Source of the DNA: Lindgomyces ingoldianus
Taxonomy: Eukaryota > Ascomycota > Dothideomycetes > Pleosporales > Lindgomycetaceae
Direction: 5' to 3'
Length of the DNA stretch: 64,000 bases
NCBI RefSeq assembly: GCF_010093535.1
Contig: NW_022985163.1
Coordinates: 1,984,479-2,048,478, forward strand
The position numbers were made by a program, and so were the translations under genes. This document shows positions 44,969 through 57,359 of the stretch, piece by piece (the stretch's first letter is position 1; the number at the start of each line of letters is the position of its first letter). The notes below the pieces were generated by a model, which was not told where the DNA came from, made no database searches, and was given only the letters and a program-made list of their open reading frames with translations.

Positions 44969-47900
44969 TATAAAAAGATTCTTTAAAAAAGAAGAAAAAA
45001 AATAGCTTTATAAAAATGTTATAAAGGTAAAACTAGAGCCTACTATAGACTAAGCCTCTTAGAATAGCAATGCCGCACTAGTGCAAAGAGAAGATATAGA
45101 TACTAGAAAAAGTAAAAGGTAAAGAAAACCTATATAAAGTCTAGACTAGGTATTTCTAACCTAAAAAAAAAGAATAATTAGGCTTTATCTATTAAGCTTT
45201 ATATAGACAATGTAATTACTATACTTAGAAAACTATTTAAGAAATTAGACTACATAGAGATAAACACTCTAATTACTAATAGCACTTTTAAGGTTATACT
45301 ATAACGTACTTCATAGGCGAGTTGCTCACACACCTGAATCGCTTACTTTTGCCAAGACCCCACCCTAACAAACTCTATTATAGCCCATAACAACCCGCTC
45401 TAGCACTATATAGTACAGTACAGCCTAGAATATTATTTAGATACTACTTCTGCTTCTTGCTTATACATTTGCGTGTTATGCCTAGTCTAATTGCACTATC
45501 TGCAGCGCCTTTAGAATAGCTTACCTACTTTAGCTTGCACCTGCTTTTTTGCCTTTGTCCTATTACTGCGCGCTTTAAACTCCTTTAGAGCTATTAGGTG
45601 CAGGCCTTTCTAAATTATTAAAGTTTTTTCTGCCTTAATTTGCTTTTTTTTATGCAATTTATGTTACATAGCAGCTTTATTAGCTGCTTAAAGCTTAGTA
45701 ATTTCCTGTTATACTAACACTAGCTTATGTGTAATTATTACTGCCTTTTTTAAAACCTTTTTAAACACTTTAACTATAGAAGTTAGTAAACTATTTATAT
45801 ACTTTTAAATTTTTATTTTTATAAGCATTAATTACAACTTAAGTTTTAAAGTATTACTTAGAGTTTACAACTGCTAGAGCTTATTATATATAAGTAGTAG
45901 TAGTAATAGAGTGCGTAACTTTACATTAAAGCCTATTATAACTTATTATAAGTTAAAAGGAACTAATCTAGCGCTTTAGAACTCTTTTTAAATATTACTA
46001 AAAGTAATTATAGTATTATAGGCTACTTTAAAGCATAGTAGGAACTTTATTTTTATAATATAAGTAATTTAGTTATATATAAGGTTTTTAGCTTAGCGCT
46101 TATATGCTTTCTTTAAAAAAGTAAAATAACTTATATTAAGTAGCTATAAAAAGTGTAATAAGTAAAAAAGCATATAAATAGTAATAATCTTATTATTTTT
46201 ATAGTATTACTAAAAATAAAGTAAGTTATAGCTCTTATAGCTATTAATAACTAGCAAATAGTAGCTGCTAATAGTATACTTTTTTATATGCACATTAAAG
46301 TGCTTTAACTAGTCTAAACTAAGCTAATTAGTAGTCTAGCTGCGCTTAGAGATTGCAATAACTTAATTCTAAAGTAAATTTTCTTCTTTATACTAGTTTA
46401 AAAGGTAGTTACTACCTTAAAAAATAATAAAGAGTAAAATAGCCTACCCTTTAGCATTAATGCCCTAGATAGCTGTTGTCTACTCCTAGTTACTTAGCTA
46501 AACTGCTTTTAGCTGTCCTTATCTCTTTAAACTTATAATAACTGCTCTAGTAGATATCTAGCCTATTATAAACCTTATCTTGTTAAAGTTGTACATGTTA
46601 TTATTCTAGATGCTATACTTAGCTTTAATATTTTTTATAAAGTTAAACTAGCTTTAAATTACTATAGGATTTTTATAAAAAGCTTTTTTATAGTTATACT
46701 TACACTTAAACTTTACTTTAAGCTTTAAGTAACACTTAATAAATATATTAAGCTAGTTTATGCTAATATAGCCTATATTATGCTTAGCGTGTAAAGAATT
46801 AGCTATATTAGCTACAGCTGCTAGCTAGAGGGGAAATCCTTATGCATCTAGCTTAAGTATGTGCTAAATAATTACCTACTTTTTATTATTATCTAGCTTT
46901 TATAAGTTAGCTATATAATTAGCTTAGAAAGGTTATCTAGTGTATTAGTTGCTTATTATTTTTTTTAAAAAACCTTATAAATAGCTATAGCGCGTTAGTT
47001 AGAAAGTGTTATGTCTTATTTAAAAGCCTAAAGCGTAAGCTACATCTAATATTCTTTTAACATGTTTAAGTAGTGTTATTAAGAATACATTAGTGTAAGA
47101 AGAGTAGTATAGTAGGGTCTTAGCAAAAGTAAGTAACTTAGGTGTGTAAGCAACTCGCCTATGAAGTACGTTATAACTTAATAAGGTATAAAAGTTAGAT
47201 TTTTAACTTTTACTTTATATAAAAAGTAAAAGGTAAAATAACTTAACTATATAAAAAATTCTACCTAGTATTTACTAGCTACTTAGATAAAAAAAAAGAA
47301 AAGATTTTTACCTAGTTACTAACTATCTAGAGGATAAGCTAGAAACTACTTCTAGCTATAAAAGTAAGCTTAAAAGCTATATATAGAATATATTTTAAAC
47401 TGTGTAATATTACATAAGCATATATTTAATTAATAAATAAGCTTATGCGCACAATGTACATAAAGCTATTAAAGAAGATGCGCTAGAGCTTTCTACTAAA
47501 TATAATACTTTAGGTTGTACAACTCTTATATAGAGCTGCTAAATTAGGACTATATTAGTTTAAGACATACTATAACTACTATAAAAAAAAAGCTACACAT
47601 GCACATCTTTTTATACAACCTCTACCTTTTAATTACTAATAAAAAAAAGCACACTTTTAGTATTACTAGCTTATAAATAAATAACACTTTAAGCATTATA
47701 AAAAAAATTTTATGTAAAAAGAAAAAAAAAACTATAAAAAGTAAAGTTTTATATAAAAAGTAAGACTATTCTAGTAAAAAAGCAGCTTATTAAGTTTAAT
47801 AGTAAAAGAATTAAACTTACATATAACATAGTAGTTTTTACTTAGAACAGATAAGTAAGCTACTTTTATATAATTAACCTAAAAGATAAAGATGCTATAT

Positions 47901-48728
47901 AATAATATGTTAAGTAACATATAAAAAAAGCATATATTACATTTATATATTAACTAAAGGCAGCATTTAACCTATTTATTACTGCATAAACTATAAACTT
48001 TTTACATAATAATATTAACACACTTAACACATAAATTTAATAGTAGATAGATAATAGTAAGCATAGTCTTACTTTTGTACTATTATAGCTTAATAGTGTA
48101 AAGCTGTTTATTTTTATAAATAAATTATTTACTAATAATAAAGACTTTAGCTTATACCTAAGATTTTTAATTATATTAAGTAATAAAGACTATACAAAGT
48201 AAAGTAACTACTTTAAAATACTAAGTAACATTATACACTAAAATTCTACTAAGTGTAAAAGAGTAACTAGAAGTGTTTTTACTAGTAAACTATATAAAAT
48301 AGTTAAAAAGTTTAATAATATAATTACTTTTAGTATACCTTTATAGTAAATTATATAAACACTTAAACTACTACTAATTCTAGTAGTAATTTATATAGAT
48401 TTAAAGTTTCTATATAATTACCTTATTAAGCTAAGCACTACTAGTAAAAAGTAACTTATAATTAACATTATGTTACTTTATAAATTATATAAAAAAAATT
48501 ACTAAAATTAGGTAAATTAATAGTAAAAACAACTTAGTAAATGCATATATAAAGAAATCACGAAATTAGGCTCTTTAATTATTAGTTCTAACTAACTGCC
48601 TCTCTGTCTAGATAGAAGCATCTATAGACTAGCTAGATCTTATGCGCAAAGATGCTTTAGACTAACTAGACTAATAACACCTTTATATAAGGCCTATTTA
48701 TTATTTTTTTTATTTTTTATATATTATA
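44969..48728 (+). mobile_element. Element W, second copy, split by a Fot1-like insertion
   Basis: 44969-45301 and 47174-47873 are the reverse complement of 2830-1803, and the two pieces join at TA around the Fot1-like copy at 45304-47171. 47874-48728 continues without a match in the window. Plus is the same orientation as the minus copy at 1803-7973. RIP-degraded; short coding-like phrases but no domain that I can name. Confidence 0.6.
45304..47171 (-). mobile_element. Fot1-like transposon (family A), full length, RIP-inactivated
   Basis: 1868 bp between TA dinucleotides (45302-45303 and 47172-47173), ends ACGTACTTCATAGGCGAG and CTCGCCTATGAAGTACGT. Inserted in element W, whose sequence rejoins across it. 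Confidence 0.9.
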
Positions 48729-48730
48729 TA

Positions 48731-50595
48731 TCGTACCTAACGGGTTGGCCGGCCACACAGGTTGGCCAGCCACTTTTGCCAAGCCTCTACTACACTCTAC
48801 CTATCTACATAATGCCTTAACAACAACACTAGATTAAATCTTCTAAAGAATGTTAGATATAGCTTACTTTTTAAGCTTTTAAATAAGACTTAAAACTCTT
48901 CTTATAACACGCTGCAGCTATCTATAATGTCTTTTACACAACACTAAGCAATTAACGCGCTAGACAGCCTTTAGAAGCAGAATGCTAGCCTAAATTAAAG
49001 AATCTAACTAAGCTTAAAAAGAAGGTAGTTGTTAAGTATATACTTAAGCTTATTACACACAGATTTCTCCCTAGGCTTACAGCTATAGCTAATATAGCTA
49101 ATTCCTTACGCGCGGAGCGCAATCTAGGCTAGGTTAGCTTAAACTAGCCTAGTATGTAGGTTAAGCACTGCCCTAAGTTTATAATAAAGTTTAATTATAA
49201 GTATAATTATAAGAGAGCGCTTTATAAGAATCTAGAGGTTATCTAGAGCTAGTTTTACCTAGTAGCTAACATAAAAGCTAAGTACAGTATCTAAGATAAA
49301 GACATGTATAACTTTAATAAGTTAGGCTTTATAATAGGCTAGATATTAACTAGAGTAGTTGTTACAGCTTTAAAAAGATAAGAACAGCTAAAGGCAATAT
49401 AGTAAAGTAATAGAGAGTAAATAATAGTTATCTAGAGCATTAATATAATAGAGTAAGCTATTCTACCTTTTATTATCTTTAAAGGCTGCTATTACCTCTC
49501 TGCCTAGTATAAAGAGAAGAATTTGCCTTAGAACTAGGTTATTATAGTCTCTAAAAACAGCTAGACAACAAATAAGCTTAGGCTGCAGTAGTTAAAGCAC
49601 TTTAATAAGTATATAAAAAAAAGAGTTATAAGCGCTTATTAGCTTTTTATTATTAATAGCTATAAAAGCTATAACTTGCTTAATTTCTAGCAGTACTATA
49701 AGAAAAACAAAATTATTACTATTTATATGCTTTTACACTTATTGCACCTTTTATAGCCTTTTAATATAGGTTGTTTTGCCCTTTTAAAAAAAGTGTATAA
49801 GCGCTAAGCTAAGGATCTTATGCGTAACTAGATTACTTATATTATAAAACTTAAGTTCCTACTATGCTTTATACACGCCTATAATATAGTAATTACTTTT
49901 AGTAATATCTAAAGAGGGTTTTAAGGCGCTAGTTTAGTCTTATTTAACCTAAAATAGGTTAAAATAGCTCTTAACATCTAGTTGCGTACTCTATTACTAC
50001 TACTACTTATTAATAACAAGCCCTAGTAGTTGTAAACCCTAAGTAATACTTTTAAATTTAAGTTATAATTAATGCTTATAAAGGTAAAAATTTAAAGGCA
50101 TATATATAGCTTACTAACGTCTATAGTAGAGGCCTTTAAGAAAGTCTTAAAGGGGGCATTAATTATTACGCATAAGCTAGTGTTAGCGTAAAAGGAGATT
50201 ACAGAGCTTTAAGCAGTAAATAAGGCTACCACGCAATGTAGATTGCATAAAAAAAAGTAGATTTAGGCAAAAAGAACTTTAATAGTTAAAGATAGGGCTT
50301 GTTTAACTACTCTAAAGAAGTTTAGAGCGCGTAGTGATAGGAAGAAGCTAAAGACACAGGTGTGCGCTAAAGAAGGTAAGCTAAGTTAAAGGTAATGTAG
50401 GCAGTGCAATTAGACTAGGCATAACTTGCGTATATGTAAGAAAGTAGTAGAAGTAGACTCTAAATAATATCTTGTGTTGTATTACTTTATATAGGGCTAA
50501 AGTGGGCAGTTTTGCGCTAGAATAGGGTGGTTTTAGTGGGGGCTTGGCAAAAGTGGCCGGCCAACCTGTGTGGCCGGCCAACCCGTTAGGTACGT
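48731..50595 (+). mobile_element. Fot1-like transposon (family B), full length, RIP-inactivated
   Basis: 1865 bp; left end TCGTACCTAACGGGTTGG, right end CAACCCGTTAGGTACGT followed by TA (50596-50597). The transposase on plus is the easiest to read in the window: start near 48812, where an ATG opens a Gln-rich N terminus (M-P-Q-Q-Q-H), a helix-turn-helix region with A-A-A-I-Y-N-V, DDE-core phrases near 49280-49700, and a C-terminal tail C-R-Q-C-N then T-R-H-N near 50395-50430. Numerous TAA/TAG codons. The TIR keeps GGCCGGCC palindromes. Confidence 0.9.
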
Positions 50596-50597
50596 TA

Positions 50598-50960
50598 TAC
50601 TTATCTTTCTTATTATAAGAATCTATTACTGCTAGCACTGTATAAAAAGAGAAAAGAGCTAGGGGATTGTATAGTAAGGCTTAGAAAGCAAAGGATAAAG
50701 AAAAGAAAAGCTATTTACATAGCGCAACTAGCTTATTCTAACGCACAGCATTACTAGGGGCAAGTCCTAATAAATAGAGTAGAGTAAAGGTAGAACATAA
50801 TTAGATAGACCTACATAGATAGAAGAGAGGTAACACGTACAAAAGGTAACTCTTTAGATAAAAAGAAAAGTTGCTAGTGTTTATACACAGTAGCAGTGTT
50901 ATAGCCTAGATATAAGTAATTATGCATAAGTAAAATTATGTATCTATATTACATAATGCT
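50598..50960. other. Unassigned AT-rich stretch between two transposons
   Basis: 363 bp with no match elsewhere that I can see and no coding signal; possibly element W or another remnant. Confidence 0.4.
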
Positions 50961-50962
50961 TA

Positions 50963-52827
50963 ACATACTTTATAGGCAAGTTGCTTACACACCTAAGTTG
51001 CTTACTTTTACTAAGACCCTACTACACTACTTTTCCTACACTAATGTATTTCTAATAACACTACTTAAACATGTTAAAAGAATGTTAGATATAGCTTACA
51101 CTTTAGGCTTTTAAATAAAATATAACACTTTTTAACTAACACACTGCAGCTATCTATAGAGTCTTTTAAAAAATAATAAGCAACTAACACACTAGACAAC
51201 CTTTCTAAGCTAATTATATAGCTAACTTATAAAAGCTAGATAATAATAAAAAGTAGGTAATTATTTAGCACATACTTAAGCTAAATGCGCAAGGATTTCC
51301 CCTCTAGCTAGTAGCTATAGCTAATATAGCTAATTCTTTACGCGCTAAGTGTAATATAGGCTATATTAGCATAAACTAGCTTAATACATTTATTAAGTGT
51401 TACTTAAAGCTTAAAGTAAAGTTTAAGCGTAAGTATAACTATAAAAAAGCTTTTTATAAAAATCCTGTAGTAATTTAAAGCTAGTTTAACCTTTTAAAAA
51501 ATATTAAAGCTAAGTATAGTATCTAGAATAATAACATGTATAACTTTAATAAGATAGAGTTTATAATAAGCTAGATATCTACTAGAGCAGTTATTATAGG
51601 CTTAGAGAGATAAGGACAGCTAAAAGCAGTCTAGCTAAGTAACTAGAAGTAGACAACAGCTATCTAGGGTATTAATGCTAAAAAGTAGGCTATTTTACTT
51701 TTTATTATTTTTTAGAGTAGTAACTACTTTTTAAACTAGTATAAAAAAAAAATCTACTTTAGAATTAAGTTATTATAATTTTTAAGCGTAGCTAGACTAC
51801 TAATTAGCTTAGTCTAGACTAGTTAAAGCACTTTAATGTGCATATAAAGAAGTGTACTGTTAGCAGCTACTATCTGCTAGTTATTAATAGCTATAAAAGC
51901 TATAACTTACTTTATTTCTAGTAATACTATAAAGATAATAAAATTATTACTATTTACATGCCTTTTTACTTATTACACTTTTTATAGCTACTTAATATAG
52001 GTTATTTTACTCTTTTAAAAAAGGTGTATAAGCGCTAAGCTAAAAACTTTATGCGCAACTAAATTACTTATATTATAAAAATAAAGTTCTTACTATGCTT
52101 TAAAGCAGCCTATAATACTATAATTACTTTTAGTAATATCTAAGAAAAGTTTTAAAGCGCTAGATTAGTTTTTTTTAACTTATAATAAGTTATAATAGGC
52201 CTTAATGTAAAGTTACACACTTTATTACTACTACTACTTATATATAACAAGCTCTAGTAGTTGTAAACTCTAAGCAATACTTTAAAACTTAAGTTATAAT
52301 TAATGCTTATAAAGATAAAAATTTAGAAGCATATAAATAGTTTACTAACTTCTATAGTTAAGGTGTTTAAAAAGGTTTTAAAAGGGGCAGCAATAATTAC
52401 ACATAAGCTAGTGTTAGCGTAATAGGAAATTACTAAGCTTTAAGTAGCTAATAAGGCTGCTATGTAACATAAATTGCATAAAAGAAAGCAGATTAAGGTA
52501 AAAAAGACTTTAATAATTTAAAAAGGCCTGCGCTTAACAGCTTTAAAGGAGTTTAAAGCGCGCAGTAACAGGAAGAAGGCAAAGAAGCAGGTGTAAGCTA
52601 AAGTAGGTAAGCTATCCTAAAGGCGCTGCAGATAGTGCAATTAGACTAGGCATAACGCGCAAATGTGTAAGTAAGAAGCAGAAGTAGTATCTAAATAATA
52701 TTCTAGGCTGTACTATACTATATAGTGCTAGAGCGGGTTGTTATGGGCCATAATAGAGTTTGTTGGGGTAGGGTCTTGGCAAAAGTGAGCGACTCAGGTG
52801 TGTGAGCAACTCGCCCATGAAGTACGT
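50963..52827 (+). mobile_element. Fot1-like transposon (family A), full length, RIP-inactivated
   Basis: 1865 bp between TA dinucleotides (50961-50962 and 52828-52829), same length as the copies at 15637 and 48731. The right end (GAGCAACTCGCCCATGAAGTACGT) is almost free of RIP while the left end is mutated. Tail motif of the transposase near 52620-52660. Confidence 0.9.
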
Positions 52828-52829
52828 TA

Positions 52830-53127
52830 TATGTAAACCTCTATGCGTAAACATCTAAATATTCTCTTTTTTTTTATATAAAGGAAAGATAAGAGTAATA
52901 GAACTAAAAACATGTTGCCCTTACCTTACCTACTTTGTACGCTGTGCACACTGTACACTACTCTTACTCTTACTACTTAAGTGCTTATACTATAAGCAGC
53001 TAGCTGTCAGAGCCTATTTAACAATTAACACTATAGAATTAGCTATAACTAAAGAAACCCTTTATAAAGCTAATTTTAGGTACCCCCTACAGTATAAGTT
53101 ACACTCTACCTAGCTAACAGACCTCTT
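52830..53127 (+). mobile_element. LTR-like part of element W, interrupted by a Gypsy insertion
   Basis: 52835-53030 matches the reverse complement of about 7690-7880, including the TATA-like TATATAAAGG at about 52877. The sequence stops at the Gypsy LTR that begins at 53128, preceded by CTCTT. Confidence 0.55.
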
Positions 53128-53526
53128 TGTTACGGCCAACAGTCAGACCGTAATAACCCAACAGGCTGTCCCACACAGCCCGAACGATGTCGGATGGAAG
53201 ACGCTTAGCCCCGTGCTAAACAAATCACGTGACAGGACAGATAAGGAATAGCTCTAGCTTTTAGATAAAAGCCTCGCAGAATGCACTGTCTAATAGGGAC
53301 TAAAGCCTTGCAGGCAAGTGCAGGCACTGCAGGTTGTTGCAGGCAATGCATGCAACACCTGCAACGCATGCAAACGCATGCAAAACCTATGTATATAGTT
53401 CTAATCACAACTATAGCTAAGAGGTTGTAATTACTGTTTAGTTTATTATTTAGCCTTATCTACTTAATAAACTAAGAAGCATTAAAACCTTTCTTAATAA
53501 GACATTGCTGCCTTGTATATCTTACA
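53128..53526 (+). repeat. 5' LTR of Gypsy G1
   Basis: About 399 bp. U3 contains many TGCAGGCA and GCATGCAA motifs (53309-53390), then a TATA-like TGTATATAG. Less RIP-mutated than the internal region. The 3' limit is set by comparison with G2 and the TG...CA rule. Confidence 0.8.
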
Positions 53527-56500
53527 CTACATATACCTCTAATCTTATCCCTATAGATTAGGTTTGCTAGCTCCCTATACTAGCTGCTAGGACAAACTAC
53601 AACCTGCCTTCTCTTTATCCTGTCTCCTCTACACTCTGCTTAACAGACTGTACACCTAATCTAGCTAAGTTCTACCCCCTCTGCTTACACTCTACTATAG
53701 GCTAACGTACTTCTAAAAACACTATTTTGCTAGAGTAAGAATTATAACAGTAATTACTACCCCCTACAAAGTATAGCCACTACCACCTTAGACATTAGCA
53801 TGACAGGTGCTTTAGCTGCTAGCACTAGCTAGACCCTCTTAGTAACTAAGGAAGCACAGAATTAGCAGATACTTTACCTTAAAAATAAGCTTAAATAGCT
53901 TAAACAACACCTCTAGCTATAAGCATAATAAGGACTTTTAAACATTTACTAAATCTAAGCCCTCTAGCGAGAAGTAGCAAATCTTAGAAATATTACTTAA
54001 AAAAAGACTAGTATTAAGTTAAAAAAGACCCTACGCCTAGCCCCCCCTAAGGCATTTAATAGCTCTGCTAAAGATCTAAAACTCTTCTTTACTAGATGCT
54101 ACTTTTACATATAATATAATAAAAGCGCCTTTAAAACAGACAAAGAAATAATCTTATAAATAGGCTTACACTTTAAAAGTTTACCTACTATCTAGTTCTA
54201 ACCTTACGCTAATAATTAGATAAACTATAAAACTAATAGTAAACTCTTACTACTAGAAACATAAAAAATCTTTAATAATATTAACTTATTTAAAGCAGCC
54301 CTAACTGTAATCTATAAGCTAGTTAATAAAGAAAAAAAAGTAGTTAATAGAATAAACGCCCTTAAATAAGGCAACAGCTCTGTCTAACAATACGCAGCCT
54401 ACTTTAGGGAACTACTAGCTATCTGTAGATAGACAGATAAGAAAGCTATAAGATAAATGTTCTATAAAAGGCTTTTAGACACTATTAAAGACAAATTTAT
54501 TTATATAAGAAAGCCTAAGAGCTTTAAGAATTATGTTAAGAAAGCGCTTACTTATAATAAAAGACATGCTAAACGCTGTAGTAAGAAAGAAAAAGGCTAG
54601 ACATCTAGAAAACCTAACTAGTTCTAGAAGAAAAAGAAAACTCTATAAGTAGACATAGAACTTATAGATCTTAGCTACGCTAAGCACATACATAGTTTCT
54701 CTAAGAAAAAAAGCTATCTCTTTAGAAGTGTAAGGCTACCCCTAAATAAAAAATAGAAGAAATAGCTTAAAAAAAAGGCATGCCTTAACTATAGAAAAGT
54801 AAGCTACTTCTGCTAAAAATGCCTAGACTCTAAATAACTAGAGAATAAAAATAGTAGACTATTTATAAAAGTAATGCATATAGAATAAGGCCTAACAGAA
54901 TAAGAGATCCTAGACTAGCTAGACAAACGCCTTTATTAGAGATGCAGAGATAATTACAAGTCTAAAAGTTACCTAATAGAATACTAGAAAGTTAAAGTAT
55001 AAGACACTAATAAAGTCTTTAAGGCACTAGAATAAGCTGCTACTTATAAGAGATAGTAAGGCTATACCTAAGCTGCAATGTATATTGTAAACGTTAAAAA
55101 AAAAAAGGAAAAATTCCCCTTAGAGTAACTAATAACAGGAATCTCTGCCTAAGAGCTAAAATATTAATTTACTTATAAAGACTGCTAGAAATGTGGCAAC
55201 ACACACTATTAAAAGGACTATAAAAAATTAATATATAAAGTACACATTAACAACAACATTAAAACATATAGTATATTAGAGGAAATTACTAAAACACATT
55301 ATGCAGTTATAAACAAAGAAGAATAATAGAAAATGTTTAAAAAAATTCTTAATAAAGGGGAAGGCCTTAACTAGTAGTGTACGCTACTAATAACACCTAA
55401 ACTATGTTAGAAACAAGCTAACACACCTCCCCCTGCGTTAGCTATTACCTGCAAGGACCTAGAAACCTAACAGAATAAGAGATACTGCATTTTATGCAGA
55501 AGCAAACAACATAATAAATTTTAATGTGCCTACTAAAGCTACCTGCTGCAAATTGTTAGAACTAAAGAATACCCTAGATAAACATAGGTCTAACTAATAC
55601 TAATACAGAATAACCTTAGGGAATGTCCCTACACCTAGTACCTATGCAACAATAAGTACTGCATTAAACACTAGCTAACTAAACATAGGGCTGGCTAGTA
55701 GCCACACTAAACATAAAGCGCACCTAATAACAACACGCTAGCTAGCATAACATCTACCTATAAAATGCTATACTGCCTCTATTATAGAAATAGTATAGAC
55801 TATAAATAAGAACTATAGACAGAATGTAACAACAAGTTAGCATGTATGTTCTATTACTTTTAATAAAGGGCACACTAATAAAACAATTAAACACTATACT
55901 ACTATAAAATAAAAGACGCTTAATGCACTATAACAGAATGCATAATACTAGGACATTAAGAATATAAAATATAATTAGACTAGATTACTAAATACAAAGA
56001 CGCAGCTGCAGCTGTTAAAAGAGACTACAGAATAGACTATAAAGAGACCCTTTATAAACTCCGCGTTTTTATTACAGTAGGATAAGGGCTAGGCTAAAGC
56101 CTAACAACTAAAATTACCCTTACACGCTTAGGCTAGAAATAGGAAGGACTTACCCTAATTAACAGCAGATGCACATTTACAGTAATTAATTTAAGATAGG
56201 TTAACTAAGAAAACATACCTTTTTAGAGTAAAAAAAACCCTTTTAGAGTATCCTTAGCTAACGCCTTATTAATAGAATACAGAGTAAGATAAATTTAACT
56301 TAAAATAAAAGAACTTATTACTGAAGCTAAAGGTACAGAGGACTAAATATCCTTTAACATATTGCTACTAGAAGGCAAATACTAAGTAATACTAGGTTAT
56401 AACTAGCTTTATAAACATAATTTAGTAATTAACTAGTAAACTATATCTTTATCTTACTAAAATAATAAAAAAGCAGCGCAACTAGCACTTTATAAGGAAC

Positions 56501-56994
56501 CTAATAAAGCAAACTTACAAAAACTAAAAATGTTCCCCTACTAGAAACCTAAAGCTTAGGCTATTTACCTAATAAAGGAAAAACTAAAAAAAGTTTTCTT
56601 TAAAAAATTTAAAAAGAAATAAGACCTTAACTAGGTTAGAATCTACTAAATAGTTTAAAAAACAATAAAGATACTTAAAAAATATAAGGATTATAAAGAC
56701 ATGTTTAAAACCCTAGAAGACCTAAAAAAACTGCTGCTACATTAACTCTAGGACTATGCTATTAATCTTAAACTAAACCTATAATTAAAAACACATAAGC
56801 TATAACTATTAACAAAAGCCTAAAAAGAAGCCTTACAAGAATATGTAGATAGAATGCTATTTTAAGGACACATTAGAGAAAGTAACAGTCTAGTAGCATT
56901 AGCAGTAACCTTTATAAAAAAGAAAAATAGTAAGGTACAAGTATGCTAGGACTATTAGACCCTAAATAATAATACTATAAAAAACTAATACTCT
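53128..56994 (+). mobile_element. Ty3/Gypsy element G1, 5' part (LTR, gag, start of pol)
   Basis: The LTR at 53128-53526 begins TGTTACGGCC and ends CTTACA. An ATG at 53800 opens a degenerate gag that follows the same course as that of G2. Further on come a protease region near 56160 (N-S-R-C-T-F-T) and the very start of reverse transcriptase (up to about 56993), where G2 is inserted. Frames are cut by RIP-type stops throughout. The 3' remainder lies outside the window if it still exists. Confidence 0.85.
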
Positions 56995-57359
56995 TGTTAC
57001 AGCCAACAAACAGACCGTAATGAATCAGCTCGCTATTACACACAGCCCCAAGCACAGCGGATGGATAACAGTTAACCCCGTGATTAGCAGACCTTACAAC
57101 TAAACAGAAGAAGAATGACACTGCCTTATAGATAAATGCTTAGCAGAGTGCGCCATCTAATAAGGTGTTGCAGGCTTAGTTGCTTGCAGGCTATAAAGGA
57201 AAACAGCATGCAAGCATGCAAGCATGCAACTATTATATATATAGTCTTAATCTTAACTATAGTTAGAAAGTTGTAATTAACGTTTAGTTTATTTTTTATA
57301 ATAGACTAAAAGGCTTAACTCCTTTCTAAAGAGAATTAAGCTGCCTTGTATATCTTACA
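56995..57359 (+). repeat. 5' LTR of Gypsy G2
   Basis: 365 bp, TGTTACAGCC ... CTTACA. Three tandem GCATGCAA octamers at 57206-57229 sit just upstream of a TATATATATAG element. Confidence 0.85.

Noticed and set aside
50381..50638. 85-codon ORF on minus over a transposon end
   Set aside because: It runs antisense through the transposase tail and the TIR of the family B element; RIP lowers stop codons on the antisense strand, so such ORFs are expected by chance.
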